Assembly (NCBI RefSeq): GCF_000003815.2
Contig: NC_049979.1
Location: 24,846,255 to 24,910,254, forward strand
Direction of reading: 5' to 3'
Source of the DNA: Branchiostoma floridae
Lineage: Eukaryota > Chordata > Leptocardii > Amphioxiformes > Branchiostomatidae
DNA length: 64,000 nucleotides
The translations under genes and the position numbers were made by a program. This document shows, piece by piece, positions 12,525 to 25,400 of this stretch. Position 1 is the first letter of the stretch, and each line of letters opens with the position of its first letter. The notes beneath the pieces are model-generated. The model did no database searches and was not told the origin of the DNA. It saw only the letters and a program-made list of their open reading frames with translations.

Positions 12525-12990
12525 TTTTACGCAGATTGAAACATTTCCACATTTCGAAGGAAGACTTTGTTACTGTTTACACTTCCTACATTCGCTCCGT
12601 GACCGAGTACTCAGCCCCAGTCTGGCACCCAGGGTTAACCACACAGCTGAGATAGAACAAGATAGAACGTATCCAGTGAGAGCGGTACGCATCATCATGG
12701 GACGTGACTACGCCGGCTATTCAGTCAGATGTGTGTGCACAGCTCGGCCTGCCATCCCTTCATTCCAGACTCTCGACTCTGCTCAAGACTCTCAAGTTAG
12801 CAAAATCACTCTTAGTGTCTGAACAGTACCGCCATCTTCGACAACCCACAAGAATGAACATCAGCTGCCGACAAACCCGCTCCGCTCACAAGCTGGACGT
12901 TCCTAAGTGTAGAACTGAACGTTATAAGACTAGTGCCATTCCGTACATGGTTCGCCTATTCAACTGTGCAAATGTACCCATGCCCTGATT
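12525..12990 (+). pseudogene. LINE reverse transcriptase C-terminal fragment
   Basis: KEDFVTVYTSYIRSVTEYSAPVWHPG, then after stops LGLPSLHSRL, KSLLVSEQYRHLRQPTR, RSAHKLDVPKCRTERYKTSAIPY. This is the thumb/C-terminal region of CR1/L2-like LINE ORF2. In-frame stops near 12650 show decay. Confidence 0.75.
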
Positions 12991-13196
12991 CTACAAGTAT
13001 TGTACGCCACTGATATTGTTGTTGTTGTTGAATATTGCCGTTATTATGTCTAGGTCTAGGTCGGGTAGTTAAATTTCTACTATACTGTACTATTGCAACT
13101 GAAAGCATTTCTGCATAAACAGGCAAACATTGCTGTACACTAGGGAGACCATGCGCGACACTTATCATTCATCTGTGTGAGAATGTGTGCTACACT

Positions 13197-13335
13197 TTGA
13201 TTGATTGATTGATTTTATTTTGCACTTTAAAAAATGATGATATACAGAAAATTATAGAAAACAACAGAACGTGCAAGGGGGGAGAAAAAAGCCATGTGGC
13301 TTATACAAACTCTCCCCCCCCCGTCAAAATTTACA
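13197..13335 (-). mobile_element. LINE 3' tail fragment
   Basis: Complement of tgcaaaataaaatcaatc preceded by a gccacatggct..ttttctcc block; typical of a 5'-truncated LINE end with a short tandem tail. Confidence 0.45.
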
Positions 13336-13463
13336 AATTATAATACAAATAAATGGGCATGAAGATTATACATCAAACAATAATAAACCAAGTGAAAATA
13401 ATATAACCCAGTGATCCTCATAACGTTACAATATCTTAACATCAAAAACTGAAATTAGACAAA

Positions 13464-14784
13464 ACTAGAGTTCCACGAACACATACCTTTGCCAAATAAA
13501 CCAGGTTTGTTATGTAGAATGATGTCTGTAGACAAATGCGTTACTCATTTCATTTTCTTTATAATTAAATGCTTGGAGTTGGTTTATAAAATTTCGGCAT
13601 TTATTATGCAAATTAGATCCCAATTTACAATTAATTGATATCAAATTGTATCAAGCATTACTTAAGCTATCAGCATACCAAAAGTCATGATGATCCTTTG
13701 ATCCATTCTTGACTCATTCTGACTTAAGTCTTTAAATACACCTCTTACTCTCTTCCCTCTTTCTCAGTTACATATGTGACAACTTTGATGAAAGTACTAT
13801 AATGGAATGCAGTGGATTTATGAACTTTTCCTTATCAATTATGCAAATTAGCTGTTAACTTGCATAATAAGTATCACATTATATAAGTCTTCATTTAGGC
13901 TATCTACATGCCGAAAATCATAACGATCCGTCAACACGTTAATATTTTCTCATTAATTATGCAAATGAGATCATCATTTGCATGATAAATATGTATTGAC
14001 ATTTCTCTCTTTCTCAGCTACATATGTGACAAGTTTTAAAGCCCTATCATGGAATGTAGTGAATTTATAAAATATCCTCATTAATTATGCAAATTAGCTG
14101 TTGATTTGCATAATTGTTATCTCATTATGTAGGTCTTCACTTACGCTACCTACATACAAAAAGCATGATGATCCGTCAACATGTTCATATTTTCTCATTA
14201 ATTATGCAAATGAGGTCAGCATTTGCATAATTGATATCTGTCGACATTTCTCTCCTTCCCGGCTACATATGTGACAAGTTTGAAAGTCCTATCATGGAAT
14301 GTAGTGGATTTATAATTTTTCCTCATTAATTATGCAAATTAGCTGCTGATTTGCATAATTAGTATACCATTATGTAAGTCATTACTCATTCTATCTACAT
14401 ACCAAAAATCATGACGATCCGTCAACACATTGTAGAGTTATTCTCATCCAAAGTTTGAAAGGAAACCGGCGCCTGCAGTTCCGCTAGGGGGCCCAAACTC
14501 ACAGCACTTACTCTCTGCCTCGAGGGCTATCTACCACTCAAAAATCATGATCACAGCATGTCCAGAACATATACGAGATATCAAAAATTGAGGTTCTGCC
14601 TTAGCAAGCCGCTAGGGGGCCCATTATCGAACTTGACCTTCGTTTTCCCGACCCCTACCCACCTACCAAATATTATCGGGATCCATCCAAGACTTCTTGA
14701 GTTATGCTGTTAACAGACAGACACACAGACACACACACAGACTCACAAGCCCAAAACATAACCTTAGCCATTCTGGCAAAGGTA
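13464..14784 (+). repeat. ATGCAAAT-hairpin repeat element with 245-bp tandem units
   Basis: Bounded by cataccttTGCCAaataaacc and attcTGGCAaaggta (inverted ACCTTTGCCA). Inside, aattatgcaaat..atttgcataatt hairpins recur: octamers at 13841, 14087 and 14332 (246 and 245 bp apart), with a second hairpin per unit at 13959 and 14204 (245 bp). The 3' part carries cgctagggggccc, tcgggatccatccaag and a CA-rich microsatellite. No ORF. Unclassified family, seen many times in the window. Confidence 0.7.
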
Positions 14785-14795
14785 ATAAACATGAT

Positions 14796-16422
14796 CTACA
14801 GATCATAAAGTAATTAGTCAAAATCATTTTTGAAGACATTCATAGAGAGATTGGTGGGGAGATATGGGGGGGGGGCATGGACACCATTGAAACCTTATAG
14901 ACACACTGTATTACCTATACTGTGTATGGTTTACACTGAAGCCTTCAAACGTTACTTTTCTACCAAACTTTCATGTGACTATGACGTCACGTGAGACAGA
15001 CACTCTGTAGCATTGGCCAGAAAAAATAATGTTTCAATGCTTCACAGAACCGGATTGTGTACATCATACACAGGCTAGAAAAAATATGTCTTTAATGTTT
15101 GATGGTTAAACATTAAAGTTGCCAAGTAACTTTGAGTTCATCTGTATAACTCCACAGGGGAACACATTATGCACGTGCACGTTCATAGCTTTACTTTAAC
15201 AAACCACTGGCCCTGGGGGTCCTTGCAAACTACCCATATTAATGTTCATTCCATTTCATAGACATTCCTCCAACCCCCTAACTGATCGTCAGTGGTGTGT
15301 CCCTGATTGGTTATTTGTCCTGGAAGCAATTACTTAGGACATAATCCGTCCTGGGAGACTCATCCGTTTTACTTTTAGATAACACTGGCACCAGCAGACG
15401 AGATGTACAGTGCCAGCGCGTTTCGCACGGAATTCAATAAGGCAGGTTGAGTTGAGCACCTAGACATTCGGATCCATTTCCTAAAATGATATTGATATCT
15501 TGGCATCCGAAAAATATAAATTCCATTCAGCTATACCGCTGACTTATCAACATTCAAAACAGCAAACGGATATAGCATTTTTAAAGATATGTGATACACG
15601 TAGCGATGACTGACTTGATTACCTAAGACGAGAGCAAACGTATTAAAAAGAAAAATATTTGGCTAAATGTAGTTATGTGTTTGCGAAACCTGCAAGGGCC
15701 ATTTGTTACCCACTTAGTCAAGGCTGTAATCTAATCTCACCCTCCTTCATCACAGTAATTACATCTAGCTTGTGATGTTTTTCTATTGCCGATTATTTGT
15801 AGTGAATCAAAGGTCTTACAAAAATCAAGAAAAGATGACGGGTGACGTATGACCATGGATTCCGCAGTTACAGTAATGGCTAGTAACATGGATAGAGCCG
15901 TTTGCCAGGGTATCTATAAAACGCAATAATCTTGGTGATTGGTGGGCTCTTTGCTTTGCTTATTCCTTCATTGGATGCCGATGTAGACATTCAGGTGGGA
16001 GGGGGCTTAAATTCGCGGTAGGGGAAGATGGGGTCTTCGCGGTGTCTTTACTTCACGGTGAGCAAACAGAAACAAAGGGGCTCCCAGCCTCGCGCAAGTT
16101 TCAATACAGACCCGAATTATAGTTAGTAATTGCAAAGTTCAGTAGAGAATTGGTAAAGTTGCTTATACATTTTTTGATTGATAGTACGCACAGTTGTTTG
16201 TATCTAGTCTCGGATTGTCCTTTTATTTTTGACAGACGAGTTACATCTAGCATAAGGCGGCTGGGTGAGGCAGAACTGACACTAGCTATGGGTTGGGTTG
16301 GGTGCGTCCGGAATACGCACGTAGGTGAGAATGCGCTTTTACACTCTTTGGAGGAAATTCTAACATCCAGACATTATTTAAGATATTTCCCTATGGGTAA
16401 GTTCACATGGGCGTAGATTACG
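14796..16422. other. no gene; one hairpin and a CGCGGT scrap
   Basis: Besides the hairpin at 15090-15118 and ttcgcggtaggggaag / ttcgcggtgtctttac near 16013-16055, nothing was recognised. Confidence 0.5.
15090..15118. repeat. perfect 11-bp hairpin
   Basis: ctttaatgttt, 7-nt loop, aaacattaaag. Isolated; no poly-T tail or gene end near it, so not called a terminator. Confidence 0.4.
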
Positions 16423-16625
16423 TAACCTCTACCAGGCCCCACTGGTCACTGGAAAAATAATAGAAATTGGACAAATATAACCAGATAACATGTCAGCGTA
16501 GTCGCAAGCTGGTCGCAAATTATACTCTTCGGACAGTTAACTCCGCTGGCATGTTAACTTGTGTTTGTATTTTTCCAATTCCAGTTTCTACTATTTTTCA
16601 GCAACGTAGAGCCCGGTAGAGGGTA
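16423..16625. mobile_element. MITE with imperfect long terminal inverted repeats
   Basis: gtaacctctaccaggcccc..ggaaaaataatagaaattgg at the left pairs with ccaattccagtttctactatttttc..gggctc..ggtagagggta at the right. TACG may be duplicated at the edges. Non-coding. Confidence 0.5.
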
Positions 16626-16649
16626 CGAATTCCACACGGACCTCATACG

Positions 16650-18140
16650 TACTTGAATGTACTGTGAACCCAGCTTATGCAGGCGTTGTCAAATGCCATA
16701 AATTCCACATGTTGACACACCAGAACATTCGTAGCCTTCCAGCACAACGCACCGATCTGCAGATCCTTTCCACAGAAAGACAGATGGACATCATTGGCCT
16801 GACTGAAGTGAACATTTTCTCGACAATGTCATTCAGCTACCTGCTGGCTACGTACTCCTGAGAAAGGATGGAGGTTCAAGACACGGTGGTGGAATAGCAA
16901 TTCACATCAAGGATTCGTTAGCTTTCAAAGAACGAAACGATCTTTGTGCTGATGGAAGCTCTATGGATCTAACTGACCCCAAAGTCGAAACACCTGCGCA
17001 TACCTACCACCGACCGATAACAATTTCGTCACCACTTTCAGACAAGGCCTAGAAAGGGCATTTGACACAAATGGGGAAGTATCCATAATGGGAGACTTGA
17101 ACTGCAGCCTCCTCCAGAACAAGGGTCCATCCAAAGACCTGACATTTCTTAGATACCTGCACGACCTTGGCAATCTCATAACGTCAACACGAGAAGCTGG
17201 AAACAGCTGAACGTCATCCTTACATCCAACCCTAGAAAGTACTTAAAGAGAGGCTTGTGGATTGAGTGACCGCCACCTGATCTACTCGTATTGGGGCATA
17301 AAACAACCCAAACCCCCACCTAAATGTATTTCAGCAAGAATCTTCCAAACGTTTGACGAGGAACTTTTTAAAAACGACCTAGCAAGTCCATGGTACCTTT
17401 GTGCAGGCTTGCTGTCTTTGATTCTGCTCAGGACGTGTGAAGTGCGTGGAAGTTGAGTTAGTTTGCAACAAACAAGCTCCGGTGAAAAAATTCCTGGTAA
17501 AAGGAATTGACTGCCCGCTCTGAAGATGTACGCGAGCTCATGTCTCAAACAACTACAGAACCATCAGCATCCTGTCCGCCGTCTCCAAATCCTTGAAACA
17601 GCTGTGCGAACTAACTCTACGACTACCTGACAACCAACAACATTCTCTCACAAGTTCAGTCTGGCTTCAGACCAGGACACTCAGCCCAAACAGCTGTACA
17701 CTTACGAACTGAGAGCAAGGAGTTTGAGTTTATTTTGATCCACAATTAGCCTCATTAGAGGCTATGCTTCCTGTGGTCACATACATATTTACACATTGCA
17801 TACGTACAGTTAAAAACATAAAGAGACATACAAAGTGACAATACATAACAGATGTGACTTTATCTTGTATATAACGTCCTTGCTTAGACGTGGTTCTATG
17901 CACTGAACGACGGTGAACTGACTTCTCCGCAAAACTGACTTCTCTTGCGGAGAAGTGTTCATTGACCTGTCAAAGACATTTGACACACTGGACCATTCCA
18001 TCCTTCCCCAGAAGATGTCCAGATATGGCATACAGTACCACACACTTGACTAGTTCCGGTCTTACCTCACTGGTAAACAGCACTGCGCCTCCATCAACGC
18101 GGAGCAACCTTTGGGTTTCACCATCTAAAGTACGAGGTGC
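16650..18140 (+). pseudogene. degenerate LINE with endonuclease and reverse transcriptase pieces
   Basis: NIRSLPAQRTDLQIL..DIIGLTEVN (about 16700-16810), LRKDGGSRHGGGIAIHIK (16860) and MGDLNC (17090) belong to an APE-type endonuclease. LSQVQSGFRPGHSAQTAVH (17645-17705) and VFIDLSKTFDTLDHSIL (17950-18005) are reverse-transcriptase motifs, the latter motif A. Frameshifts and stops break it. About 230 bp at 17716-17945, starting with the complement of a LINE tail, interrupts the RT. Jockey/CR1/L2-type clade; exact clade not resolved. Confidence 0.75.
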
Positions 18141-18221
18141 CTTTACCGGAGTTAATACCGTAACTATGAATTGGTATGTAATGGAGGTAAAAAAGTTTAG
18201 AAAGCCTAATAGGAAACAAGA

Positions 18222-18560
18222 GTTCTGAGACCTCATACTTCCATGAAATATTTAGGGCTTTTTTCTACATGTTATAAAAATGTCGTATACATTTGCATAA
18301 TGCAAGCATGGTGGTATTCACGTCTAACTACCTTACACATGTCACAAGTATATAATTCTAAATCTGTTCTTTCTTAGGAATCATGGCGTCAATTATGCAA
18401 ATATTGACCTCATTTTACATAATTAGTATCTGTTCGTTTTATATTTGGCCATGATTACATGTAGGTTAAGTCCTATTATGAAAAACACTGGAATTATAGA
18501 ACTCCCTCATATACAAATTAAGTCCTAATTTGCATAATTGCATCTCATATGTGTACATCA
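18222..18560 (+). repeat. ATGCAAAT-family repeat, partial
   Basis: Begins ttctgagacctcatacttcc (family terminus) and contains atgcaaat and atttgcataattgc. It directly follows a LINE fragment. Confidence 0.55.
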
Positions 18561-18689
18561 GGTTCCAATACCCACAGCGTCCACAGTAAACAACTCTATA
18601 ACAGCACCCCATCCTCCAACCCTACCCCCACCTTATCTCCCTACACTACCCAATCCCCGGGCAGCACCTACTCATATTATCTTTGAACT

Positions 18690-19470
18690 GCAGGAGTGTA
18701 AGGGGAGTGGAAAAAAAATCCGAGTTTAGGGCCTTAGTAGCTACAGAAAACCCTGATGTTATCTGCGGCAATTAGTCGCACCTAGTCCCTGATTATACAA
18801 ATGCAGAGATATTCCCAGAAGGCTATGATATATATCGTAAAGATCGTAACAGCCAAGGAGGGGGGGGGGGGGTATTGCGGGGACTTCAATATGCAGGACA
18901 TTTGCTGGAGCTCAGTAACGCCGACAGTCAACCTCACACCCAGTATGGTATGGGACTAAACGAGAAATATCTAGAGGTCGTACACATACAGAGCTCTAGC
19001 CTGTCCCAGGTGGCATTGACCCGGATACGCGGCCACAACATTCTGGGCTTGGCTTTAGTTTCTAATCCTGATAAGCGACCATAACGGTCCCACGTCAAAC
19101 ACAATAGTAAAAAAACGCGTACAGTTTATATATACAAGAAAACTGAAAAACAGCGGGGATAGAAGGGCTGAAAAACTTAGAAAAACAATTCAAGGAAAGA
19201 GTCCCAACTAACTACTCGGTAGAAGACAACTGGAACTACTTCCCAAAAGGGCTCAAACAATTGATTCTCAACATGTACTCCAGAAAAAGACTCTCTAATA
19301 AGAATCGCTGTCAGTGGTTTAAGTCGGCTCGTAATCGTATAATCAAGAAGAAGAAAAAACTCTACAAAAGAGCTAAGAGTACCGTGGAATAATAAGACTG
19401 GGAAAACTTTAAGACCAGCTCTGCTGCAGTACGTACCAATGTCACACACAAGGGGCCCAAAATCGAACCT
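18690..19470 (+). pseudogene. degenerate LINE endonuclease and linker region
   Basis: ALVATENPDVICG and AEIFPEGYDIYRKDRNSQGGG (18725-18870) are endonuclease-like; SDHNGP in a shifted frame near 19075 is the endonuclease SDH-type motif. WFKSARNRIIKKKKKLYKRA (19315-19375) is the basic linker typical before the RT. A different LINE lineage from 16650-18140. Several frame breaks. Confidence 0.65.
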
Positions 19471-20572
19471 GTTCTTTAGGTTCACAACACCTATATATCC
19501 ACACCCAAAATACCATCATAACCCATCCATAGGGTCTTACGTTATGCTGACAAATATGCAAAAATACAGACGAGCGAAAACAATACATCTTTATCATTCA
19601 GGCAAGTAGTCAATTACAATGTCATGAACAAGGATATCTATCACGATTTTATATTGTTTTAATATCTCGTTCACAGTTTGTTCTTTGTATGTATATTGTA
19701 ATATCTCGCAAATTCAGGCTTCCAGGAGGAATGTCTACTACTACTACTATCAGATCACAGCTAAGATTGTGATGTTTGGTATCATACACATATCAAGACT
19801 TATTGAGACGTTATATCAGCATTCACAGTACTGACAGCCTACCTGACCATCATAACGCTGACCTTTTTCTGATGCACGTTATCCGTTTAAGCAAGGAGGA
19901 GAGAGACTTCAGACCAGTGATTTATGGATGTATACAAAAGCTGTACATTCTCCAACTTCTACATTCTGGTATCTGGTCAACTTGCACTTTGGCCTCCATA
20001 GCATTCTATTATACAAGCTCAGGATGGAGGCAATAATTTTGATCACACCTGCTTCACAATATGTATGAAAACTCCAGCATTGATATTGCTGTAATGTGTT
20101 TGTTGCTGAGACAAGAACATAGACCCCCCCATCTGCTTGGAGTCCTTCGCAAATGTGAAACAAGAACAAGGCCATATGGACCTTCACCATCACCACACAC
20201 CCTCCTACCCACCTACCAAAAACCATTGTAAACCATTTAACCATAAAACAGTACTTCCATCTACATGGAAGTAACAAGTAAGACAAGGTCAAGATAGGGT
20301 TGCTACTTGAAACGTCTGACCATTTTCCAAAGTAATATCCAGTTGCTTGTGTAACTGCAGAACTGCTTCATCATTATGATTTTCTCAAACTGCCGCTTAC
20401 TACGTCCTACTGTGCTTTGTTCCGAAATGTTTAGCATGTTTGATGTGACCTCATCGACAGTCATCATTGTATTACCATGCGACACAATTCTGGAAACTGA
20501 AGAATGATATTTTGATGGCGCAATGTCCAACAACAGGAAAATTGTATACTTATGCGTTCGTGTTTGTTATTT
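19471..20572. other. no gene; possible LINE/SINE tail
   Basis: tgaaacgtctgaccattttcc at about 20307 resembles a LINE/SINE tail of the gaaacgtc type. The rest is unassigned. Confidence 0.4.
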
Positions 20573-21965
20573 GCCTCCATGAAATGGAGGTAGGTATTTT
20601 ACCCTGCGTTTGTCTGTGAACAAGATAACTCAAGAACGGCTGGGTGAATTGGTTTCATACATGGTGTGTTGGTAGTGTGTGATAAAAGCTGGAAATGATT
20701 AGATTTTGGGCCCCCTAGCGGTTTCCCTTGGTACTGCAGCGTAACTTCAGGTTTCGCTATCTCGTGTTCTGAACAAGCTATGGTCACGATTTTGGCGTGT
20801 TAGATATTAGTAGCTCTTGTGCTCAGGAAGAAGTGACATAAGTTTGGGCCCACTAGCGGCTACTTGGGATAGCAGGGGCATTTTTGTCAAAAACTGCTGA
20901 AGCAAAACAAATCCCCAGTCTGGTTTGGTTCCTTCCAGCCCTCGCAGCTGTACCTGACAGTTGAAGGTTTTCCAAGGCCCACGGGTCAGACTCCCTGACC
21001 CGTCACTTTCCAGACGGGCGGACCGTACCAAGTAGTTCCCAGTTAGCAAAATGGGTAGGATTTTTAGTAAAAAGGACTTTCATAACTCAAGAAGGGATCA
21101 ACGGATTTTAATGATTTGTATCTTGTTGTCACAATTTTGTACAAATGAAATACTATTATGCAAAATAGGAGTACATGTACATGACTAGTTCATTTTGCTT
21201 TTGCTGAAGAAGAGTGATGGATGTCACTCGAAACGTCCGGAAGTAAATATCCGTTTTTTTTTATCCAGTTGTAGAGATTGAATTGTATTTGAATATTGCT
21301 TACCTGGATGTCTAACCTTCATAAACGTAATGAGAATATTGTATCATAGCAGTTTTTCTACGTATCTCTTGTCCCGGACGTGATATGGTCTTTACATTTG
21401 GGTGGTGGATAGCTTTCAGTGTTATAACAAAGTGGGGCAAGTTTCAGTCCACTAACATTTAATTTTTAAACTGCAGGGGCGTTTTTGTTAAGACATTCCA
21501 AAGAGGATAACTGCAGAAAGGAATAACGGATTAGCATCATTTTAAGCATGCAGGTAGCTTAGGCAAAGATGTTTATAATGATATACATGTTATGCAAATG
21601 AGGATTTAATTTGCGTAATTAATGAGGAAATTGTATAATTCCATTGTTTTCAATAACTGACTTCCATAAATGTAACATATGTTAATTATGATAGGTGGAA
21701 TATAAGCAGATACCAAGTATGGTAATGAGGAACTTCCTTGCATAATTTATGTAAAAATTGCAAAACCGCTTTATGATTAATGATGGGAATTTAATCATTC
21801 TGACATATGTACGTTAGTAAGAGCGATAATACCTGCCATGAGTGAGTGAGAGATGTACGTTAGTAACAGCACCATGTATAACTTGTTAATGTGTTTGTCT
21901 ATTGCATGAAATTTACAAAAGCTCTATATATTTCATGGAGGTATGAGGTCGCCGAACTCTGGTTG
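20573..21965 (-). repeat. ATGCAAAT-family repeat, near full length
   Basis: Runs from cctccatgaaatggaggtag through aacaagataactcaagaacg and ggccccctagcgg to catggaggtatgaggtcgcc..aactctgg. It is interrupted at about 21195-21300 by a sequence (gatgtcactcgaaacgtccg) like a LINE/SINE 3' tail. Confidence 0.6.
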
Positions 21966-22289
21966 AATATTACTATCGTGGTTGTGGATGATAAGAAGAA
22001 CATGTTATCCTTTGGTTTCATACGGTCTCTATAAATATCTGAAAATCAGAAGGAGGCATGTACAAGCCTGTAAATCAGGTTACAAATTATGGAAGATTAC
22101 CATTGTGCGGCAATGTGTGGACTGACATACTCACCACTTTGGAGTGACTACCAAGCTATTTTGTCAGAAATGCCTGGAATAATAGATAGCTGGAACTAAT
22201 GCTGAAAATATTCCAAAATATATAATTTTAAGGTTACATTCTACGCATTGCTAATACATTTGCCCTGTTTGAATGTTTTCTTCTGCTAG

Positions 22290-22433
22290 AATACCGGGAT
22301 GCATTTAAACTCTTTGACAAGGACGGTGACGGCTCCATCACTATCGACGAACTCGGCACCGTCATGCGCAACCTGGGCCAGTTCCCGTCCGAGGACGAGC
22401 TGAAAGAAATGCTGCACGACATCGATACAGACG
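22290..22433 (+). CDS. calmodulin-like gene, exon with EF-hand 1
   Basis: 144 nt, the same length as the matching vertebrate calmodulin exon. Acceptor is ttctgctag, donor is gtcagt. It begins in phase 1 (G|AA TAC) and ends GAC G, so the second EF-loop is split by the intron as in calmodulin. GC content is clearly higher than in the flanking AT-rich DNA. A hAT-like MITE begins 47 bp after the donor. Confidence 0.92.
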
Positions 22434-25400
22434 GTCAGTGGTGTTTAGAGTATAGACACGTCGATGAAGATTAGACTAGACAGGGCTCGAAATACCACCT
22501 GCATATGCAGGTTAGTGTAGGTAAAATTGGAGCTGTGCAGGTATTTGTGATATCTACCTGCACCTAACCTGCACTGGTCCATGTACTGGGTTTTATACAT
22601 AGATGTTCGATAATGTAGGTGTATATGGATTGTTATCAGCTGCATTGACTGTTACCGCCTATGAAGTATAAAAGAAAAAATAGCAATGGTTCCTGAACAA
22701 TTTTAATATGATCCATATTTCCTAAATTCAGAGTGGTGCAGTTAAAATCTGTCTGGTGCAGGTAATTTTTAATGTTACCTGCACCAGTGCAGGTATGCAG
22801 AAAAAGCATTTCGAGCCCTGCTAGAGTATAGACAGTTTGAACAAAGAGGACCAACGGTTATTTTGACTCGCTGTTTTATTGCTATTGGCTGAGTGTAAAT
22901 ATCAACGGCAGCTACACTCAAGGTTCATATTCTATGTCGACAGTGACTATTATATCAATAGGACACAATTACCGGGTATAAAAACTGCATTGCTCCTTAG
23001 TTATATAGGCATATTTCATAAAAAGATGTCCATTGCTAGTTGGCAGAGTCAAAGTTATTTTTATTTTCACGATTGGTACGGAGTGAAAATATTGTTTTCG
23101 TAATGTCAACGTTCCTACTTTTATGCAATGAAAAATAGTTTAGAATTCTTGCCCGAGGATGATAATTGCTAGACCCTCCTACTCCACTCCTCCCTATCCT
23201 CCATCAGTGATCTTAGTTCGGGTATGCTGCTCTGTCTGTCGAGCCCGGAATCTCGCCTGAGTGTGTCTACAAAGGTATTTCTCGCCTGCCGGGTTTTCTC
23301 CTGCTCTGGACCGGTTCCCATAAGATCAGCTCACTTGCCACTAGTTCTGGGTGTCTGAGAGCTGCATACGCCTTTACCTGATCTTATAACAGTCTAGACA
23401 GGTTACCGTATAGTGCTGTATTCCTTACATGATCCTCCCATGAAACATCTAGAGCTCTCCTTAACATTCCGGTGTACATGCCATCAAGTGCCTTCTCTGA
23501 CGAAACCTCTGGTCATGCATCCGTNNNNNNNNNNNNNNNNNNNNNNNNNNNNNNNNNNNNNNNNNNNNNNNNNNNNNNNNNNNNNNNNNNNNNNNNNNNN
23601 NNNNNNNNNNNNNNNNNNNNNNNNCCGGTACAGTGTACCAGTACAAACCGGCTTTTCTTATTGGACCGGTTTAGAAAAACGGACCTGAAAAAATTCGGTG
23701 GACCGGATGTTGGACCTATTTGTAAATGAACAGATTATATGAACAGGCATTCACAACTTTTGGGGCTTACAGTCATTTCTACCAAGTTTAACAGTCAATA
23801 GTACAGGGGCAGTTTGCCTTGTAGGGTTTTAAAACGCTAGTGGCATTAAAATACTCCACAAAACAGATTTCTTTGTAGCGAGATGGACCATCGTTTTGAG
23901 TATAGTCCATTCACAAGTTCGGACCTGGACCTGATCCTCTGGACCTGAACCGGAACTGTACCAGAATTTTCTGTACCAGTACCCACCCCTAAACAAAACA
24001 AACCGCCATGAGATGTCCTTCATCCCACGAACCCTAGCCTACGAAGCTCTTTGTTCGCCCAACTGCTGATGTTAATTTTAGATATTGTTTTATCCCGCTT
24101 TCATCTTAAATTATTAAACTGTAATGATGTTAATTGAAGTGCTATGACAAGTTTTTATGAGTGTTGTAAAATCAATGCAATTCAGCACGGGGTCTGCAAA
24201 GTTTCAAAGCTTCTCATCTTGTACTGTTAGTGTCCAGGTTTCAGTGCCATACAGCTCTCAACTGTGGAGAAAAAGAGGCGTCGTTTGAGGTCGTCAGCCA
24301 TTCCCGACTTCCACACTCTCCTCATTCCATGTATGGCGTTCCAAGCTAGTGCACGTCTCAAGATCATGTCGTGTACTGTTGAGGCAATCCAGCCGCCGAG
24401 GTACTTGAAGTCGGGGACTACCTCTAGCCGTGTGCCATCAAGAGTAGCAACATTCTTTTCTGCTGAATTAAAAGCCATGGCATTAGTCTTTTTTGTATTC
24501 AACTGTTATCAAGTGTCGGTTATCAACGCTATGTCGTCTGCGAAGTCAAAGTCCGTCACTAGTTTTGCTGATAATCGACGACTTACTCTTTCCTTGAAGG
24601 TGAACGCCAGCTACTCTTCATTTCCTTCGATGGCACATCTCAGTACATAGTCAAGTACAACCATGAACAGGAAAGGCGCCAACGTGTCACCCTGTAAGAC
24701 GCCTGCTCCGTTTGGGGTCCTAATCTTGGCCCAAGTCTGTGAATATGTCGCTGTTATTGAAAAGACAGAAATATTAAGTGCCCCAGAGACTCGTTTGATT
24801 GGCGTGTCTTTCTCACTAATAACTGGTGGGTTTCTTGCTAGTGTGCATGCATAACAGAGTGATACACGCTCCTCTGGGCTGTTTGCTTTGAACTTAGACG
24901 ACTGTACACTGTTCCGACCTGAGATGTCGTTGATCAATTTCCAGGCTGCACCGTATGCTTTCACAACTTCTTCTATTTCGCTAGGATGTGTCGCTTGGTC
25001 GTTACGTTGCTCCGCATGTAGTCATCAAGCTCTCCCCCCTCTCGAGTTTACAGGAGAGTCTGTCCCATATCTACGATGGATGGAGAGAAAGCTACTGTGG
25101 CTTATAGAATGACTTGGTTCATAATGGAACAAAGCAATTCAGACTCTGACAAATGATTCGTACCGTCTATAAGAATGGAGCTTCTCACAGATGTCGAATA
25201 TATTTACCAATACGTGCACAGAGTTTTGGCGATGTTGGCGGTGTAGTTTTTTGGTAATGATTTTGCTAATCGGGCCGCCGCATTCAGTGCATTCAGCCCA
25301 TTTTCTATAACGACACGACCTGGATTGTGCTAGATTGAGCCCTCCTCGCGTGAGACGAGAAGTACTCACAAGCACAATTCTACTACCAAGACAAAACTAA

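Noticed and set aside
13600-14440. CRISPR-like array
   Set aside because: Regular 245-bp spacing comes from long diverged tandem units in a eukaryotic repeat, not short identical repeats with unique spacers.
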